Assembly: GCA_963753685.1 (NCBI GenBank) | Contig: CAVWDE010000011.1 | Span: 1-64,000 of the forward strand | Source of the DNA: DATAOG01 sp963753685 | GTDB taxonomy: Bacteria; Pseudomonadota; Alphaproteobacteria; Geminicoccales; Geminicoccaceae | Length of the DNA: 64,000 nt | Reading direction: 5' to 3' | Part shown: one piece after another, positions 45,384-54,352 of the stretch | How the letters are laid out: every line of letters starts with the position of its first letter | Numbering within the stretch: the first letter of the stretch is position 1 | The notes under the pieces: model-generated | Told to the model about the DNA's origin: nothing | The model's input: the letters and a program-made list of their open reading frames with translations, nothing else | Database searches by the model: none | Program-made: the position numbers and the translations under genes

Positions 45384-46817
45384 ATGCCGCGATCCTGCTG
45401 CGCGCGCCCCGCGGCCAGGTCCGCGGCGGTTTCGGCTCAGGCGGCGCCAGCCAAGCGGTGGTGCCCTCTCGGTTTCGTGCTGGCAGCGATCGGCTGTCTC
45501 ATCGCCGTGCCGGCCGCGGCGGCGGCCACCGGCGAGGCCGCGGGCGCGCCGATCTATGTCCTCGGCATTCCGGTCGACTTCATCCTGTTCGGGCTGACGC
45601 TGCTCGGGGTCGCCCTGTTCCACCATCACACGCTTGCGGTCGCGCTGTCCGGGCTCGCGACGATCACGATCTACAAGCTGATCTTCACCGGCTTCAAATA
45701 CGGCACCGGCCTGGTCGGGCTCGGCCTGCACCTGCAGCACGAGTGGGTGATCCTCGCCAACCTGTTCCTGCTCCTGATGGGGTTTGCGCTCCTGTCGCGG
45801 CATTTCGAGCACAGCCGAATTCCCGACGAGATGCCGGCGTTCCTGCCGGACGACTGGAAGGGCGGCCTGGCCCTGCTTCTGATCGTCGCGGTGGTCTCGA
45901 GCTTCCTCGACAACATCGCTGCGGCGCTGATCGGCGGCACGATGGCGCGCCATGTCTTCCGGGGCAAGGTGCACATCGGCTATCTGGCCGCGATCGTCGC
46001 CGCCTCCAACGCCGGCGGCGCCGGCAGCGTGGTCGGCGATACCACGACGACCATGATGTGGATCGACGGCGTGAGCCCGCTCACCGTGATCGATGCGTTC
46101 GTCGCGGCCGCGGCCGCCATCTTGATCTTCGGCGTTCCGGCGGCGCTCCGGCAGCATCGGTTCTCGCCGATCAAGAAGGACCCGCCGCGCGGCCTGCACA
46201 TCCACTGGACGCGGGCGCTGATCGTGGCCGCGATTCTGCTCGCCGCCATTCTCGCCAACGTGGTCGCGAACCTGAAATTTCCGGCGCTCCTGGACATGGC
46301 GCCGGTGATCGGCATCGCCGTCTGGACGGTGATCCTGGTCACGGCGCCGCTGCGGCGGCCCGACTGGGAAATCATGCCCCAGACGTTCCTGGGCACGCTG
46401 TTCCTCCTGTCGCTGGTCACCTGCGCCTCGATGATGCCGGTCGAGGAGCTGCCGGCCGCCTCCTGGCATACCGCACTCGGTCTCGGCTTCGTGTCGGCGG
46501 TGTTCGACAACATCCCGCTGACGGCGCTCGCCTTGAAACAGGGCGGCTATGACTGGGGCTTTCTGGCCTACGCGGTCGGCTTCGGCGGCTCGATGATCTG
46601 GTTCGGCTCATCGGCCGGCGTGGCGCTCTCGAACCTCTATCCGGAAGCCAAGTCGGTGGGCCTCTGGCTGCGCCACGGCTGGTACGTCGCGGTCGCCTAT
46701 GTGGTCGGCTTTTTCGTCATGCTCGTCGTTCTCGGGTGGCACCCGGACCCACCCCACAAGAATCGTGCCGAACTCCCTGACACGCCACCGGGCATAGCCA
46801 CAGCGTCCGCGTACTGA
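45384..46817 (+). CDS. Ion-transporter-superfamily antiporter (NhaD/citrate transporter type)
   Basis: The 477-residue inner-membrane protein has about 11-12 membrane segments. Landmarks are the discontinuous-helix segments VSSFLDNIAAALIGGTMARH and AVFDNIPLTALALKQGG, the paired DN motifs shared by NhaD sodium/proton antiporters and related IT-superfamily carriers, and SNAGGAGSVVGDTTTTMMW. The N-terminus has a signal-like segment (about 28-50). The ATG at 45384 is chosen for a normal length; no Shine-Dalgarno is strong. The substrate is probably Na+/H+ but not certain. Confidence 0.82.
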   Translation: MPRSCCARPAARSAAVSAQAAPAKRWCPLGFVLAAIGCLIAVPAAAAATGEAAGAPIYVLGIPVDFILFGLTLLGVALFHHHTLAVALSGLATITIYKLIFTGFKYGTGLVGLGLHLQHEWVILANLFLLLMGFALLSRHFEHSRIPDEMPAFLPDDWKGGLALLLIVAVVSSFLDNIAAALIGGTMARHVFRGKVHIGYLAAIVAASNAGGAGSVVGDTTTTMMWIDGVSPLTVIDAFVAAAAAILIFGVPAALRQHRFSPIKKDPPRGLHIHWTRALIVAAILLAAILANVVANLKFPALLDMAPVIGIAVWTVILVTAPLRRPDWEIMPQTFLGTLFLLSLVTCASMMPVEELPAASWHTALGLGFVSAVFDNIPLTALALKQGGYDWGFLAYAVGFGGSMIWFGSSAGVALSNLYPEAKSVGLWLRHGWYVAVAYVVGFFVMLVVLGWHPDPPHKNRAELPDTPPGIATASAY

Positions 46818-46901
46818 TCTTTTTGGCGCGGCGACGCGCGGACCGTTCGGTCACTGGGCCGCCCCGCTCGAGAGCCGCGTCACGGTCGCCGGCGGGAGAG
46901 C

Positions 46902-47993
46902 TCACGCCTTCTTCTGATCATGGCCGCCGAGGTCGGGGCGCGCCGGGCGGGCGCCGCCCCGGCGCCACAGCGCCGGCCAGTTGAGCTCGTTGCGCTCGAA
47001 GATGCCGGCCGGCCGCAGGATCAGCATCAGGATCAGGGCGATCGCGAGGCAGACGTCGGTCAGGCCGGCGATGTTGGTCGCGAAGATCTGCTTGACGTTG
47101 ATCGTGTTCTCGACCCAGCGGAGGCTCTGATAGACGATCGTGATCAGGACGGTGCCGAGCACCGCGCCGGTCACGGTCGCCGGGCCGCCGATCACCAGCA
47201 TCGCCAGCACCACGAAGGTCTCGGTCAGGAAGAAGGCGTTGGGGGTGAACGAGGTGATGAAGTGGGCGAACAGGCCGCCGCCGATGCCGGCTGTGAACGA
47301 GCTCAGCACGAGCGCCAGCCAGCGCACGGCGACGATGTTGACGCCGATCGAGCCGGCCGAGACCAGATCGTCGCGCGAGGCGCGCAGCTGCAGCCCGACC
47401 TTGGACTCCTTGAACAGCCAGGCGACCACCACGAACACGGCGGACCAGGCTGCGGCATGGCCGAGCTGGGTATAGTTGTCGACGCCGAACAGGGTCTGCG
47501 GGCCGTTGGTCACCGTGTTCCAGTGGGTCAGCACGACGTGGATGATGACCAGGAGAGCAAAGCCGGTGATCACGACCGGATAGTCGGAGAGCCGCATGAG
47601 CGGCAGGCCGACGATCGCTGCGGTCACCGCGGCGACCAGGGCGCCAGCCAGCAGGGCCGGCAGGAACGGCAAATGGACGCTCACGAGGAACGGGTAGAGG
47701 TGCGGGAGCGTCAGCGACTTCTGCATCGCCGACATGGAGAACAGGACCGAGGCGTAGGCGCCGACCCCCATGAAGCCGATGTGCGGGAACCAGAGGATGT
47801 TGGTGTTGCCCATGAAGATCTGGAGGCCGAGCACCAGCACGAGATCGATGAACATGGTGGTGACGAAGCGGGTCAGCACGACCGAGCCGATCAGCGACGT
47901 GAGGCCCGCGATCAGCGCGATTAGCGCGATCAGGATGAGGACCGTCGTGAAGCCTCTCAGGTGCCGGCGCCGGGGCGGCGAAGCCATGGTCAC
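46902..47993 (-). CDS. livM: Branched-chain amino-acid type ABC transporter, permease LivM
   Basis: The 363-residue permease has about ten membrane segments. The LivM block ILWFPHIGFMGVGAYASVLF near 68-87 and GLPLMRLSDYPVVITGFALL follow the family pattern, as does ASRDDLVSAGSIGVNIVAVRWLAL. Start GTG at 47993 overlaps the LivH stop. It is the last gene of the operon livK, livG, livF, livH, livM. Substrates of such transporters include branched-chain amino acids, urea and aromatic acids. Confidence 0.92.
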   Translation of the reverse strand: MTMASPPRRRHLRGFTTVLILIALIALIAGLTSLIGSVVLTRFVTTMFIDLVLVLGLQIFMGNTNILWFPHIGFMGVGAYASVLFSMSAMQKSLTLPHLYPFLVSVHLPFLPALLAGALVAAVTAAIVGLPLMRLSDYPVVITGFALLVIIHVVLTHWNTVTNGPQTLFGVDNYTQLGHAAAWSAVFVVVAWLFKESKVGLQLRASRDDLVSAGSIGVNIVAVRWLALVLSSFTAGIGGGLFAHFITSFTPNAFFLTETFVVLAMLVIGGPATVTGAVLGTVLITIVYQSLRWVENTINVKQIFATNIAGLTDVCLAIALILMLILRPAGIFERNELNWPALWRRGGARPARPDLGGHDQKKA

Positions 47994-48868
47994 GCCCGGC
48001 GCGCCCGGATCAGGCCTTCGGGGCGGAACAGGAGGATCAGGATGACGAGGCCAAAGGTGAAGGCCTGCCGGTAGTCGACCAGGTCCTGGGGCAGGAAGGT
48101 GTTGATGCCGACCGTCATCAGGGCCAGCACGTAGCCGCCGACCACGGCGCCGAGCAGGCTGTTGAGGCCGCCGACGACGGTTGCGACGAAGGCCACGATC
48201 AGGGGCTCGAGGCCGATCCCGGGGGTCACCGAGGCGGTGCGTCCGAGCCAGAAGAGCGCGACCACGCCGGCGAGCAGGCCGCTGATCGCGAACGCGACGC
48301 TGATCACGAGGTTGGCGGGCACGCCCAGCATCCGGGTCATGCGGAAGTTGTCGGCGGCGGCGCGCAGGGCGATGCCGAGCACCGTGCGGTTGAGGAGGAG
48401 CGTGAACACCGCGAGCATGGTCAGGCTGACCACGACTGCCAGCAGGTCGCGGACCTGGATCAGGACGCCGCCGACCATGAAGTTCTCTGTGAACAGGTCC
48501 GGGAGCGGCACGACGCGGGCGCGCGGCGAGATCAGCAGCAGGGCGGCGTTCTGGAACAAGGTGCTGACCGCGAACGAGGTGATCAGCATCGCGGTCAGCG
48601 ATTTCTCGCGCACCGGCCGGAAGGCGACCCGCTCGGTCAGAACGGAGGCCAGCACGGCTGCCAGGATCGCGATCAGGGCCATCACGAGCCAGGGCAGGGG
48701 CGAGCCGTCGAGGAGGTAGAGGGTGTAGCCCGCGACCATGATCAGCTCGCCGTAGGCGAAGTTGACGAGCTTCAGGATGCCGTAGACGAGCACGAGGCCG
48801 AGCGCCATCAGGGCATAGAGGCTGCCGAGGCTGAGCACGTCGATGACGAAATAGGCGGCTTCGGTCAT
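47990..48868 (-). CDS. livH: Branched-chain amino-acid type ABC transporter, permease LivH
   Basis: The 292-residue permease has eight or so membrane segments and the block GLVLVYGILKLVNFAYGELIMVAGY (positions about 23-47), the LivH landmark. A second landmark is ALRAAADNFRMTRMLGVPANL, the EAA-like loop that contacts the ATPases. Its ATG overlaps the livF stop (ATGA) and its stop overlaps the livM start. Confidence 0.92.
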   Translation of the reverse strand: MTEAAYFVIDVLSLGSLYALMALGLVLVYGILKLVNFAYGELIMVAGYTLYLLDGSPLPWLVMALIAILAAVLASVLTERVAFRPVREKSLTAMLITSFAVSTLFQNAALLLISPRARVVPLPDLFTENFMVGGVLIQVRDLLAVVVSLTMLAVFTLLLNRTVLGIALRAAADNFRMTRMLGVPANLVISVAFAISGLLAGVVALFWLGRTASVTPGIGLEPLIVAFVATVVGGLNSLLGAVVGGYVLALMTVGINTFLPQDLVDYRQAFTFGLVILILLFRPEGLIRARRA

Positions 48869-49596
48869 GACCGGCTCGCTCCGGCGGCGGCGCCGCCGCC
48901 CAGATAGGCGCTCTCGACGTCGATCTGGCGGCGCAATTCCGCGGGCGTGCCGCCGGCCTCGACCCGGCCCATGCGGATGACGTAGGCGCGATCGGCGATC
49001 CGAAGGGTCTGGCTGACGTTCTGCTCGACTAAAAGGATTGTCGTGCCGCCCTGATGCAGGCGGCGGATCAGCTCGAACACCTGGCCCACCAGCTTGGGCG
49101 CCAGGCCGAGCGAGGGCTCGTCCAGCATCAGGAGCTGCGGGTGCGACATCAGCGCCCGGGCGATTGCGAGCTGCTGCTGCTCGCCGCCGGAGAGCGTGCC
49201 GGCCGGCTGGCCCTGCCGTTCCCCGAGGATCGGGAACATCTGGAACATCTCGCCGAGATCGCGCCGGTACTCGTCGCGGTCGCGGCGGATGAAGGCGCCA
49301 AGGCGGAGGTTCTGCTCGACCGTCAGCGCCGGAAAGATCTCCCGGTCCTCGGGCACCATGGCGATCCCCCGGCGCACGATCGCCTCGGGCGCGAGCCCCG
49401 CGATCGCCTCGCCGCGGAAGCTGATCGAGCCTTTGGTCGGGGTCAGCACGCCCATGACCGTCGCGAGCGTCGTGGTCTTGCCGGCGCCGTTGGCGCCGAT
49501 CAGGGCGACCAGCTCGCCCTGGTTGACCTCGATGGTGACGCCCCTGAGCGCAGCGATCGCGCCATAGTGCGCGTGCACGTCCCTAAGCGCCAGCAC
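48865..49596 (-). CDS. livF: Branched-chain amino-acid type ABC transporter, ATPase LivF
   Basis: The 243-residue ATPase has Walker A GANGAGKTTTL, signature LSGGEQQQLAIARALM and Walker B LLMLDEPSLGLAP, with H-loop switch LLVEQNVSQ. It is of the LivF (shorter) type. It starts with GTG at 49596, 14 bases before the livG stop, so the two genes overlap in different frames. Confidence 0.93.
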   Translation of the reverse strand: MLALRDVHAHYGAIAALRGVTIEVNQGELVALIGANGAGKTTTLATVMGVLTPTKGSISFRGEAIAGLAPEAIVRRGIAMVPEDREIFPALTVEQNLRLGAFIRRDRDEYRRDLGEMFQMFPILGERQGQPAGTLSGGEQQQLAIARALMSHPQLLMLDEPSLGLAPKLVGQVFELIRRLHQGGTTILLVEQNVSQTLRIADRAYVIRMGRVEAGGTPAELRRQIDVESAYLGGGAAAGASRS

Positions 49597-50338
49597 CCTC
49601 GTCCTCCAGCGGCGCGCCGAGGTAGGCCTCGACCACCTCGGGCACCATGCGGACCTCCTGCGGTGTGCCCTCGGCGATCGTGCGGCCGTAGTTGAGCACG
49701 TGCAGGCGGTGGCAGAGGCGCATGATCAGGCGCATGTCGTGGTCGACGATCAGCATGCCGAGGCCGCTTTCGGCGGGGACCTTCGCGAGCCGGGTCAAGA
49801 GCTCTTCGCTCTCGTCCTCGTTCAGGCCGGCGGCCGGCTCGTCGAGGAACAAGAAGCGCGGCTGCATCGCCAGCGCCCGGGCGACCTCGACCATGCGCTC
49901 GTGGCCGTAGGGCAGCGCGGTCGCGGGCGTGCCCGCCCAGCGCTCGACGCCCATACGCGCGAGCGCCGCCTCTGCCCGTGCGCTCGCCTCGGCGCGGCGC
50001 GCGCCGACGCTCATGGCGGCGACCATGACATTCTCCAAGACGCTCAGGCCGCCGAACAGGCGCACCCGCTGGAAGGTCCGGGCGAGCCCGGCGCGGGCGA
50101 TCTGGTAGGCCGGGCGGCCGGTGAGGTCGCGGCCCGAGGCGAGGACGCGACCGGCGGTCGGCGGCAGGACGCCGGTCACGACGTTGATGAGCGTCGTCTT
50201 GCCCGAGCCGTTGGGGCCGATCAGGCCCAGGATCTCGCCGCGCGCAAGGCGCAGGCTGACGCCGTCGACCGCGCGCAGCTGGTAGAAATGCTTGCTGACC
50301 GAATCGACGACCAGCGCATCCGGGACGGGCGTGCTCAG
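49583..50338 (-). CDS. livG: Branched-chain amino-acid type ABC transporter, ATPase LivG, probable CTG start
   Basis: The protein of about 251 residues has Walker A GPNGSGKTTLI, the LivG insertion region TFQRVRLFGGLSVLENVMVA, the signature degraded to LPYGHERMVEVARALA (normal for LivG), Walker B LFLDEPAAGLNEDE and VDHDMRL. No ATG, GTG or TTG lies in frame between the Walker region and the livK end. The best start is CTG at 50338, overlapping the livK TGA and 8 bases after a perfect GGAGGAG (50347-50353). The same frame is open far upstream through livK, but only as a shadow. Confidence 0.88.
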   Translation of the reverse strand: MSTPVPDALVVDSVSKHFYQLRAVDGVSLRLARGEILGLIGPNGSGKTTLINVVTGVLPPTAGRVLASGRDLTGRPAYQIARAGLARTFQRVRLFGGLSVLENVMVAAMSVGARRAEASARAEAALARMGVERWAGTPATALPYGHERMVEVARALAMQPRFLFLDEPAAGLNEDESEELLTRLAKVPAESGLGMLIVDHDMRLIMRLCHRLHVLNYGRTIAEGTPQEVRMVPEVVEAYLGAPLEDEGAGA

Positions 50339-51610
50339 CCCTTGTGCTCCTCCATGTACTTGAGAAGGTAGGGCGGCTTGGGCACGTCGGAGGGCCGGCG
50401 CCAGCCGATGAAGCTGGGCTTGCCGCCCTGGAGCTCGACCAGGGCCGCCTCGATGTCGGGCTCGTGGCCATGGGCGGCATCGGTCCAGCGCAGCTTGCCG
50501 GTCAGCAGCTGGAACTCGGTGTTCTCCATCGCCTTGGCGACCTTGTCGCCGTCGGTCGAGCCCGCCTTCGCGACCGCCTGGGCCATGACCTGGATGGTGT
50601 CCCAGCCGGTCGCGACGAACGAGGTGTCGGGCGCCTTGCCGTATTCCTTCTGGTAGAGCTCGAGGAAGTCCGCCATCTCCGGCGTGGCGCCGGGCGCCAT
50701 GAAGCTGTGGGTCACGAAATAGACGTCGCTGCCGTATTTCTCGCCGAGCGCATCGAACAGGCCCGGAGTCGTCGTAGGAATCGCCGCCGAGCACCGGTGC
50801 CTCGATCCCGGCCTGGCGGATGGTGCGGATGATGGTGCCGAGATCGGGCATGTAGGACGAGATGAACAGCACGTCGGGCTTCTCCGACGAGCGCTGCAGG
50901 CGGGCCAGCTGGGCCGAGAAGTCCTGCGCGCCCTGGGTGTACTTGTCCTCGAAGATGACGTGGCCGCCCAGCGCCTTGAAGTGATCGATGAAGTATTCGC
51001 TGAGGCTGGTCGTGTAGTCGATGAAGGTGTCGGTGATCACGTAGGCGTTCTTCCAGCCCTTGTCCTTGAAGGCGTACTCGGCAGCGGCGGCGCCCATGGT
51101 GGTGTTCCACATCGACAGCGTGAACTGCTTGTCGCCGAGGGTGACCGAGCCGTGGAGCGGGGAGGAGGCGCAGGTCGAGATGCCGACGATGCCGGCCTTC
51201 TGGGCCTCGCGATCGGCCGGGCCGCCCATGTCGAAGTCGCAGGGTGCGACCATCAATTGGGCGCCCTCGCCGATCACCTGGGCGGCGCTGTTGCCGACCG
51301 TGACCGGGTCGCTCTTGCCGTCAAGGTTGACGAACTTGAGCTGCTTGCCGAGGACGCCGCCCTTCTGGTTGATCACCTTGACCGCGAGCTCGGCGCCCCG
51401 CAGGCCCGGCTCGTCTAGGGGCGCCTGAATCCCGGTCAGGCAGAGCGCGCCGCCGATGAAGATCTCATCGGCCGCCCGGGCGCTCGGCATGCCGGCCGAC
51501 AGGCCGGTCGCGACCAGCGCCAGCGCCGCCACCCCGGTCGTCAGCGGCAGCCGGTTACGGCCGAACCGAGCCCGGCCCGCGAAGCCATCGTGATGTTGCT
51601 GCCTCGTCAT
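50335..51610 (-). pseudogene. livK: Branched-chain amino-acid type ABC receptor LivK, frameshifted
   Basis: The receptor (type 1 periplasmic binding, about 420 residues) has signal peptide and mature start ADEIFIGGALCLTG, with LRGAELAVKVINQKGGVLGK near the N-terminus. Around position 50767 an extra base breaks the frame. Upstream it reads VLGGDSYDDSG; the next frame continues GLFDALGEKYGSDVYFVTHS and MAPGATPEMADFLELYQKE to the normal C-terminus at 50335. Removing one base (an A on the plus strand) restores DDPGLF. The start at 51610 has a GGGGAGA site. Real inactivation would leave the transporter without its receptor. Confidence 0.82.
50347..50353 (-). promoter_or_regulatory. Ribosome binding site for the livG CTG start
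   Basis: GGAGGAG inside the last codons of livK lies 8 bases from the CTG at 50338. It decides the start because no standard start codon is available in this frame. Confidence 0.6.
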
Positions 51611-51943
51611 CGGTCTCCCCTTTTTGATCTGGTCTTTTCGAGCTGCGCCGCGCGCCATGCGGCCAGGGGATCTCCTCGGAGTCCCCATTGGGATCATGAC
51701 GTCGTAGCATCGTCATAGTTGCCGCGCCAAAGGTTCTTTTCCGAAGGGCGGGAACCTCTTCCCGCATCCAGCGCAGGCGGTCTCGCTGGCCGCGTATCAT
51801 TACACCTTCAGTTGCAAGATGGGGTCGGGACTGCGCCTCCACCTGGGGACCGGGAGGCTGCGGGACCGAGCGATGCGCGCCCGGCCGCGGGCGCGCGCGG
51901 CGCGAAGGCGGGCGAGCCAAGATCGTGCGCTGGCGGGGCCGCC
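51611..51943. other. Intergenic region upstream of livK
   Basis: About 330 bases without a supported gene. It must contain the livK promoter. A short inverted repeat, ATGACG (51696-51701) and CGTCAT (51711-51716) with a 9-base spacer, could be an operator; this is only a pattern. The part nearest the CBS gene is GC-rich. Confidence 0.4.
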
Positions 51944-52519
51944 TCAGCCGGCGTCTTCGATCTGGTAGTCGTCGGCGGCCTGGTCCCAGCGGGTGAGGCC
52001 GCGGTCCTGGGCGAATTGGGCGAGCGCCGCCGTCACCGCCTCGTCCTTGCTGATCGCGGGCGACAGATAGACCTTGCCGACCTCGACGTCGTGGAGATGA
52101 CCCGCGCTGTTGGCGAGCCGCTTGTAGAAGGTGATCTCGTGCGGCTTGCACCTGGCGAACTGGCCGGTGAGGTCGCGCAGCGAGATCAGGCCGACCACCC
52201 GCTCGCGCCGATCCAGCACCGGCAGGTGCGTGATCCGGTGCGCCTCCATGAGCTCGCGCGCCCGCTCGATCGGGTCCTCGGCCGAGGCGGCGACGGCGTT
52301 CCCCGACATCGCGTCGCGCACCGGTGCGTGCGCCGGGTCAAGCCCGGCGGCGACCCCGCGGACCACGACGTCGCGATCGGTGACCATGCCGAGCAACCGG
52401 TCGCCGTCGACCACCGGCAGGCAGCCGATCTCCTGGTCGCGCATCGCGCGTGCCGCGATCACGAGCGAGGCGTCCGGACCCACCGTCGCGACCTGCCTCA
52501 TCATCTCCTTGACCAGCAC
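51944..52519 (-). CDS. CBS-domain-pair protein
   Basis: The 191-residue protein has two CBS domains. The first is in VATVGPDASLVIAARAMRDQ, GCLPVVDGDRLLGMVTDRD (about 10-62). The second is in ARELMEAHRITHLPVLDRRE and VVGLISLRDL (about 78-125). CBS pairs bind adenosine nucleotides and report energy state. The GTG at 52519, preceded by GGGAGAGG, is preferred over the ATG at 52621 because the conserved part starts right after. It stands next to divergent UspA and Hsp20 genes, fitting a stress role. Confidence 0.88.
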   Translation of the reverse strand: MLVKEMMRQVATVGPDASLVIAARAMRDQEIGCLPVVDGDRLLGMVTDRDVVVRGVAAGLDPAHAPVRDAMSGNAVAASAEDPIERARELMEAHRITHLPVLDRRERVVGLISLRDLTGQFARCKPHEITFYKRLANSAGHLHDVEVGKVYLSPAISKDEAVTAALAQFAQDRGLTRWDQAADDYQIEDAG

Positions 52520-52731
52520 GAGTACCTCTCCCTGGGGCTGCGAGCGCCCGGGCGACGCGGGCCGCATGCCCGCCCGCCAGCGCCAGCGAGCGGCAAGCCG
52601 GGGCGCTCCGCATTGATCCACATCAACGCGCGATCACCGTCCCCGGTCATCCTGGCAGCGAGATCCTTCGGTCCGGCCGATCCGCCGGCGGCTGGCGGGT
52701 CGCTGAGCGCGGGACGGATCACAAAGAGGAT

Positions 52732-53283
52732 ATGGGGGTGGCGGCGATGACGATCCAACGCGTTCTGGTGGCCCTCGATGGTTCCGATCACGCGGCGGCG
52801 GCGCTCGATCTCGCCTCTGAGCTCGCGAGCCGGTTCGCGGCCGAGCTGATCGCGGTGCACGTGGTTGCCGACAGGCCGCTGTCGGCGGCCGAGCGCAAGC
52901 TCGCGGAGGTCGAGTTTCACACCGAGGTCGCGCGCAGCTTCGACCCGGCGGCCCTCGCGGACGCCCGCGACGACCTGCGGGTGATGAGCGACCAGCTCGC
53001 GGCTCAGGCTCTGGAGACCGGGCGGCGGTTCCGCTTCGCCCTCGGCGAGCGGCTGCTGAGCGATGCCGCCGAGCGCGCCCGGGCGCAGGCCGTGCCCAAC
53101 GTTCGCACCGTGGCGCGCGAGGGGGATCCCGCGAGTGCGATTCTGGCGGTCGCGAAGGACGCGGGCGCCGACCTGATCGTGATGGGCCGGCGCGGTCTCG
53201 GCGACCTGGCCGGGCTGCTGCTCGGCAGCGTCTCGCACAAGGTGACCCACCTGGCCGAGTGTGCCTGCCTGACGGTGCGCTGA
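52732..53283 (+). CDS. Universal stress protein UspA family
   Basis: The 183-residue protein has a UspA fold with RVLVALDGSDHAAAALDLASELA at the start and the ATP-binding C-terminal motif GRRGLGDLAGLLLGSVSHKV (G-2x-G-9x-G-S/T). A second ATG at 52747 (MTIQRVLV) is also possible, with a G-rich site. The protein is one domain, cytoplasmic, and nucleotide-binding by family. A start at 52732 has GAGG close upstream. It diverges from the CBS gene. Confidence 0.9.
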   Translation: MGVAAMTIQRVLVALDGSDHAAAALDLASELASRFAAELIAVHVVADRPLSAAERKLAEVEFHTEVARSFDPAALADARDDLRVMSDQLAAQALETGRRFRFALGERLLSDAAERARAQAVPNVRTVAREGDPASAILAVAKDAGADLIVMGRRGLGDLAGLLLGSVSHKVTHLAECACLTVR

Positions 53284-53305
53284 GCGCGCGGCGACCGCGC
53301 CCGCC

Positions 53306-53610
53306 GGCGCGATCCGGCCCTCGACCGACCGCCCGCGATCGAGGCCCGCGTCCGCGCGAAGGCGGCCGCGCTCGAGCGGTTCTCCGATCGGATCACCGGC
53401 TGCCGGGCGACCGTCGAGCGGGAGCACGGCCATCATCACAAAGGGCAATCTGTTTCGCGTCCGGCAAGGAGCTGGCGGTGACCGGCACCGGTTCCAAGCA
53501 CCATGGCCACGAGGACGTCTACAGGGCACTCCAGGAGGTGTTCGACGCCGCCCGACGGCGGATCGAGGACCACGTACGCAGACGCCGCGCGCGGTCAAGG
53601 AGCCCGCGGG
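53306..53610 (+). pseudogene. RaiA/HPF-type ribosome hibernation factor, disrupted
   Basis: Across frames this gives the core of a short RaiA/HPF protein: IRPSTDRP, then AIEARVRAKAAALERFSDRI, TGCRATVEREHGHHHKGN with LFRV, then a gap of about 15-18 bases, then GKELAVTGTGSKHHGHEDVY and RALQEVFDAARRRIEDHV. At least three frame disruptions are needed. The homologues are about 110 residues with the same HEDVY block. It lies between uspA and hsp20, a common stress-island order. It is broken as sequenced. Confidence 0.68.
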
Positions 53611-53779
53611 CCGGTTGCGGAACCGCCGGGCCGGAAGCTAAGATCCGGTCGGTCGGCGAGCCCAACCTGCAGACAAGGAGCAGTTGACCCGGATCCGTCG
53701 CGACAATTGATCCAGCTCAAGGCCGGCACGCGATTTCGAGCGCACGCCGGATCGCTACGGACATCAAGGAGGGAGAGTC

Positions 53780-54277
53780 ATGGCATTGCCATCGCTGTGG
53801 CGTCCGGGTCGGGGCAAGGGCGAGACCCTGCCGGGCATGGAGATGTGGGAGCCGTTCGCCTCGCTGCGGCGCGAGATGGACCGTATGTTCGAGGGCTTCT
53901 CGCGCGAGTATGGTTGGGGCGCCCCCGCCGTCGCCGGGACGGGGGAGGTGCCGCGGATCGACGTCAGCGAGACCGACGCCGAGCTCAAGATCGAGGCCGA
54001 ACTGCCAGGCGTCGACGAGAAGGACCTCGAGCTCGTGCTGAGCAATGGGCGGCTCACCATCAAGGGCGAGAAGAAGGCGGAGAAGGAGGAGAAGAAGAAG
54101 GACTACCACCTGGTCGAGCGGTCCTACGGCTCGTTTTCCCGCTCGATCGGGCTGCCGTTCGAGGCCGATCCCGGCCAAGTCAAGGCGAGCTTCGCCAAGG
54201 GCGTGCTGACGGTGACCGTGCCCAAGCCGCCCGAGGTCAAGGCGAAGGCGAAGAAGATCCCGATCGGCAAGGGCTGA
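53780..54277 (+). CDS. Hsp20 family small heat-shock protein
   Basis: The 165-residue chaperone has an alpha-crystallin domain (about 45-140): VPRIDVSETDAELKIEAELPG, the LSNGRLTIKGEKK strand, and the GVLTVTVPK C-terminus. The lysine/glutamate-rich KAEKEEKKKDYHLVERSYG segment is normal for this group. The start has a GGAGGGAGAG site. It ends the stress island; a GC hairpin follows. Confidence 0.93.
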   Translation: MALPSLWRPGRGKGETLPGMEMWEPFASLRREMDRMFEGFSREYGWGAPAVAGTGEVPRIDVSETDAELKIEAELPGVDEKDLELVLSNGRLTIKGEKKAEKEEKKKDYHLVERSYGSFSRSIGLPFEADPGQVKASFAKGVLTVTVPKPPEVKAKAKKIPIGKG

Positions 54278-54297
54278 GCCGGCCGGTCGGCTCCTCT

Positions 54298-54329
54298 GGG
54301 GCGGGCGTCAGAGCGCCGGCGCCCGCCCC
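54298..54329. terminator. Bidirectional hairpin between hsp20 and the cyclase gene
   Basis: GGGGCGGGCG (54298-54307) pairs perfectly with CGCCCGCCCC (54320-54329) across a 12-base loop. No T-run follows on either side, so it may end transcription by Rho-assisted pausing or simply separate the convergent genes. Confidence 0.5.
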
Positions 54330-54352
54330 ACCAGGGGCCAGGATGTCTTCTG

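Noticed and set aside
49583..51697. A single 704-codon frame joining livK N-terminus to livG
   Set aside because: It arises because the livK frameshift puts the upstream part in the livG frame. The stretch between is livK's C-terminus read out of frame; there is no true fusion protein.
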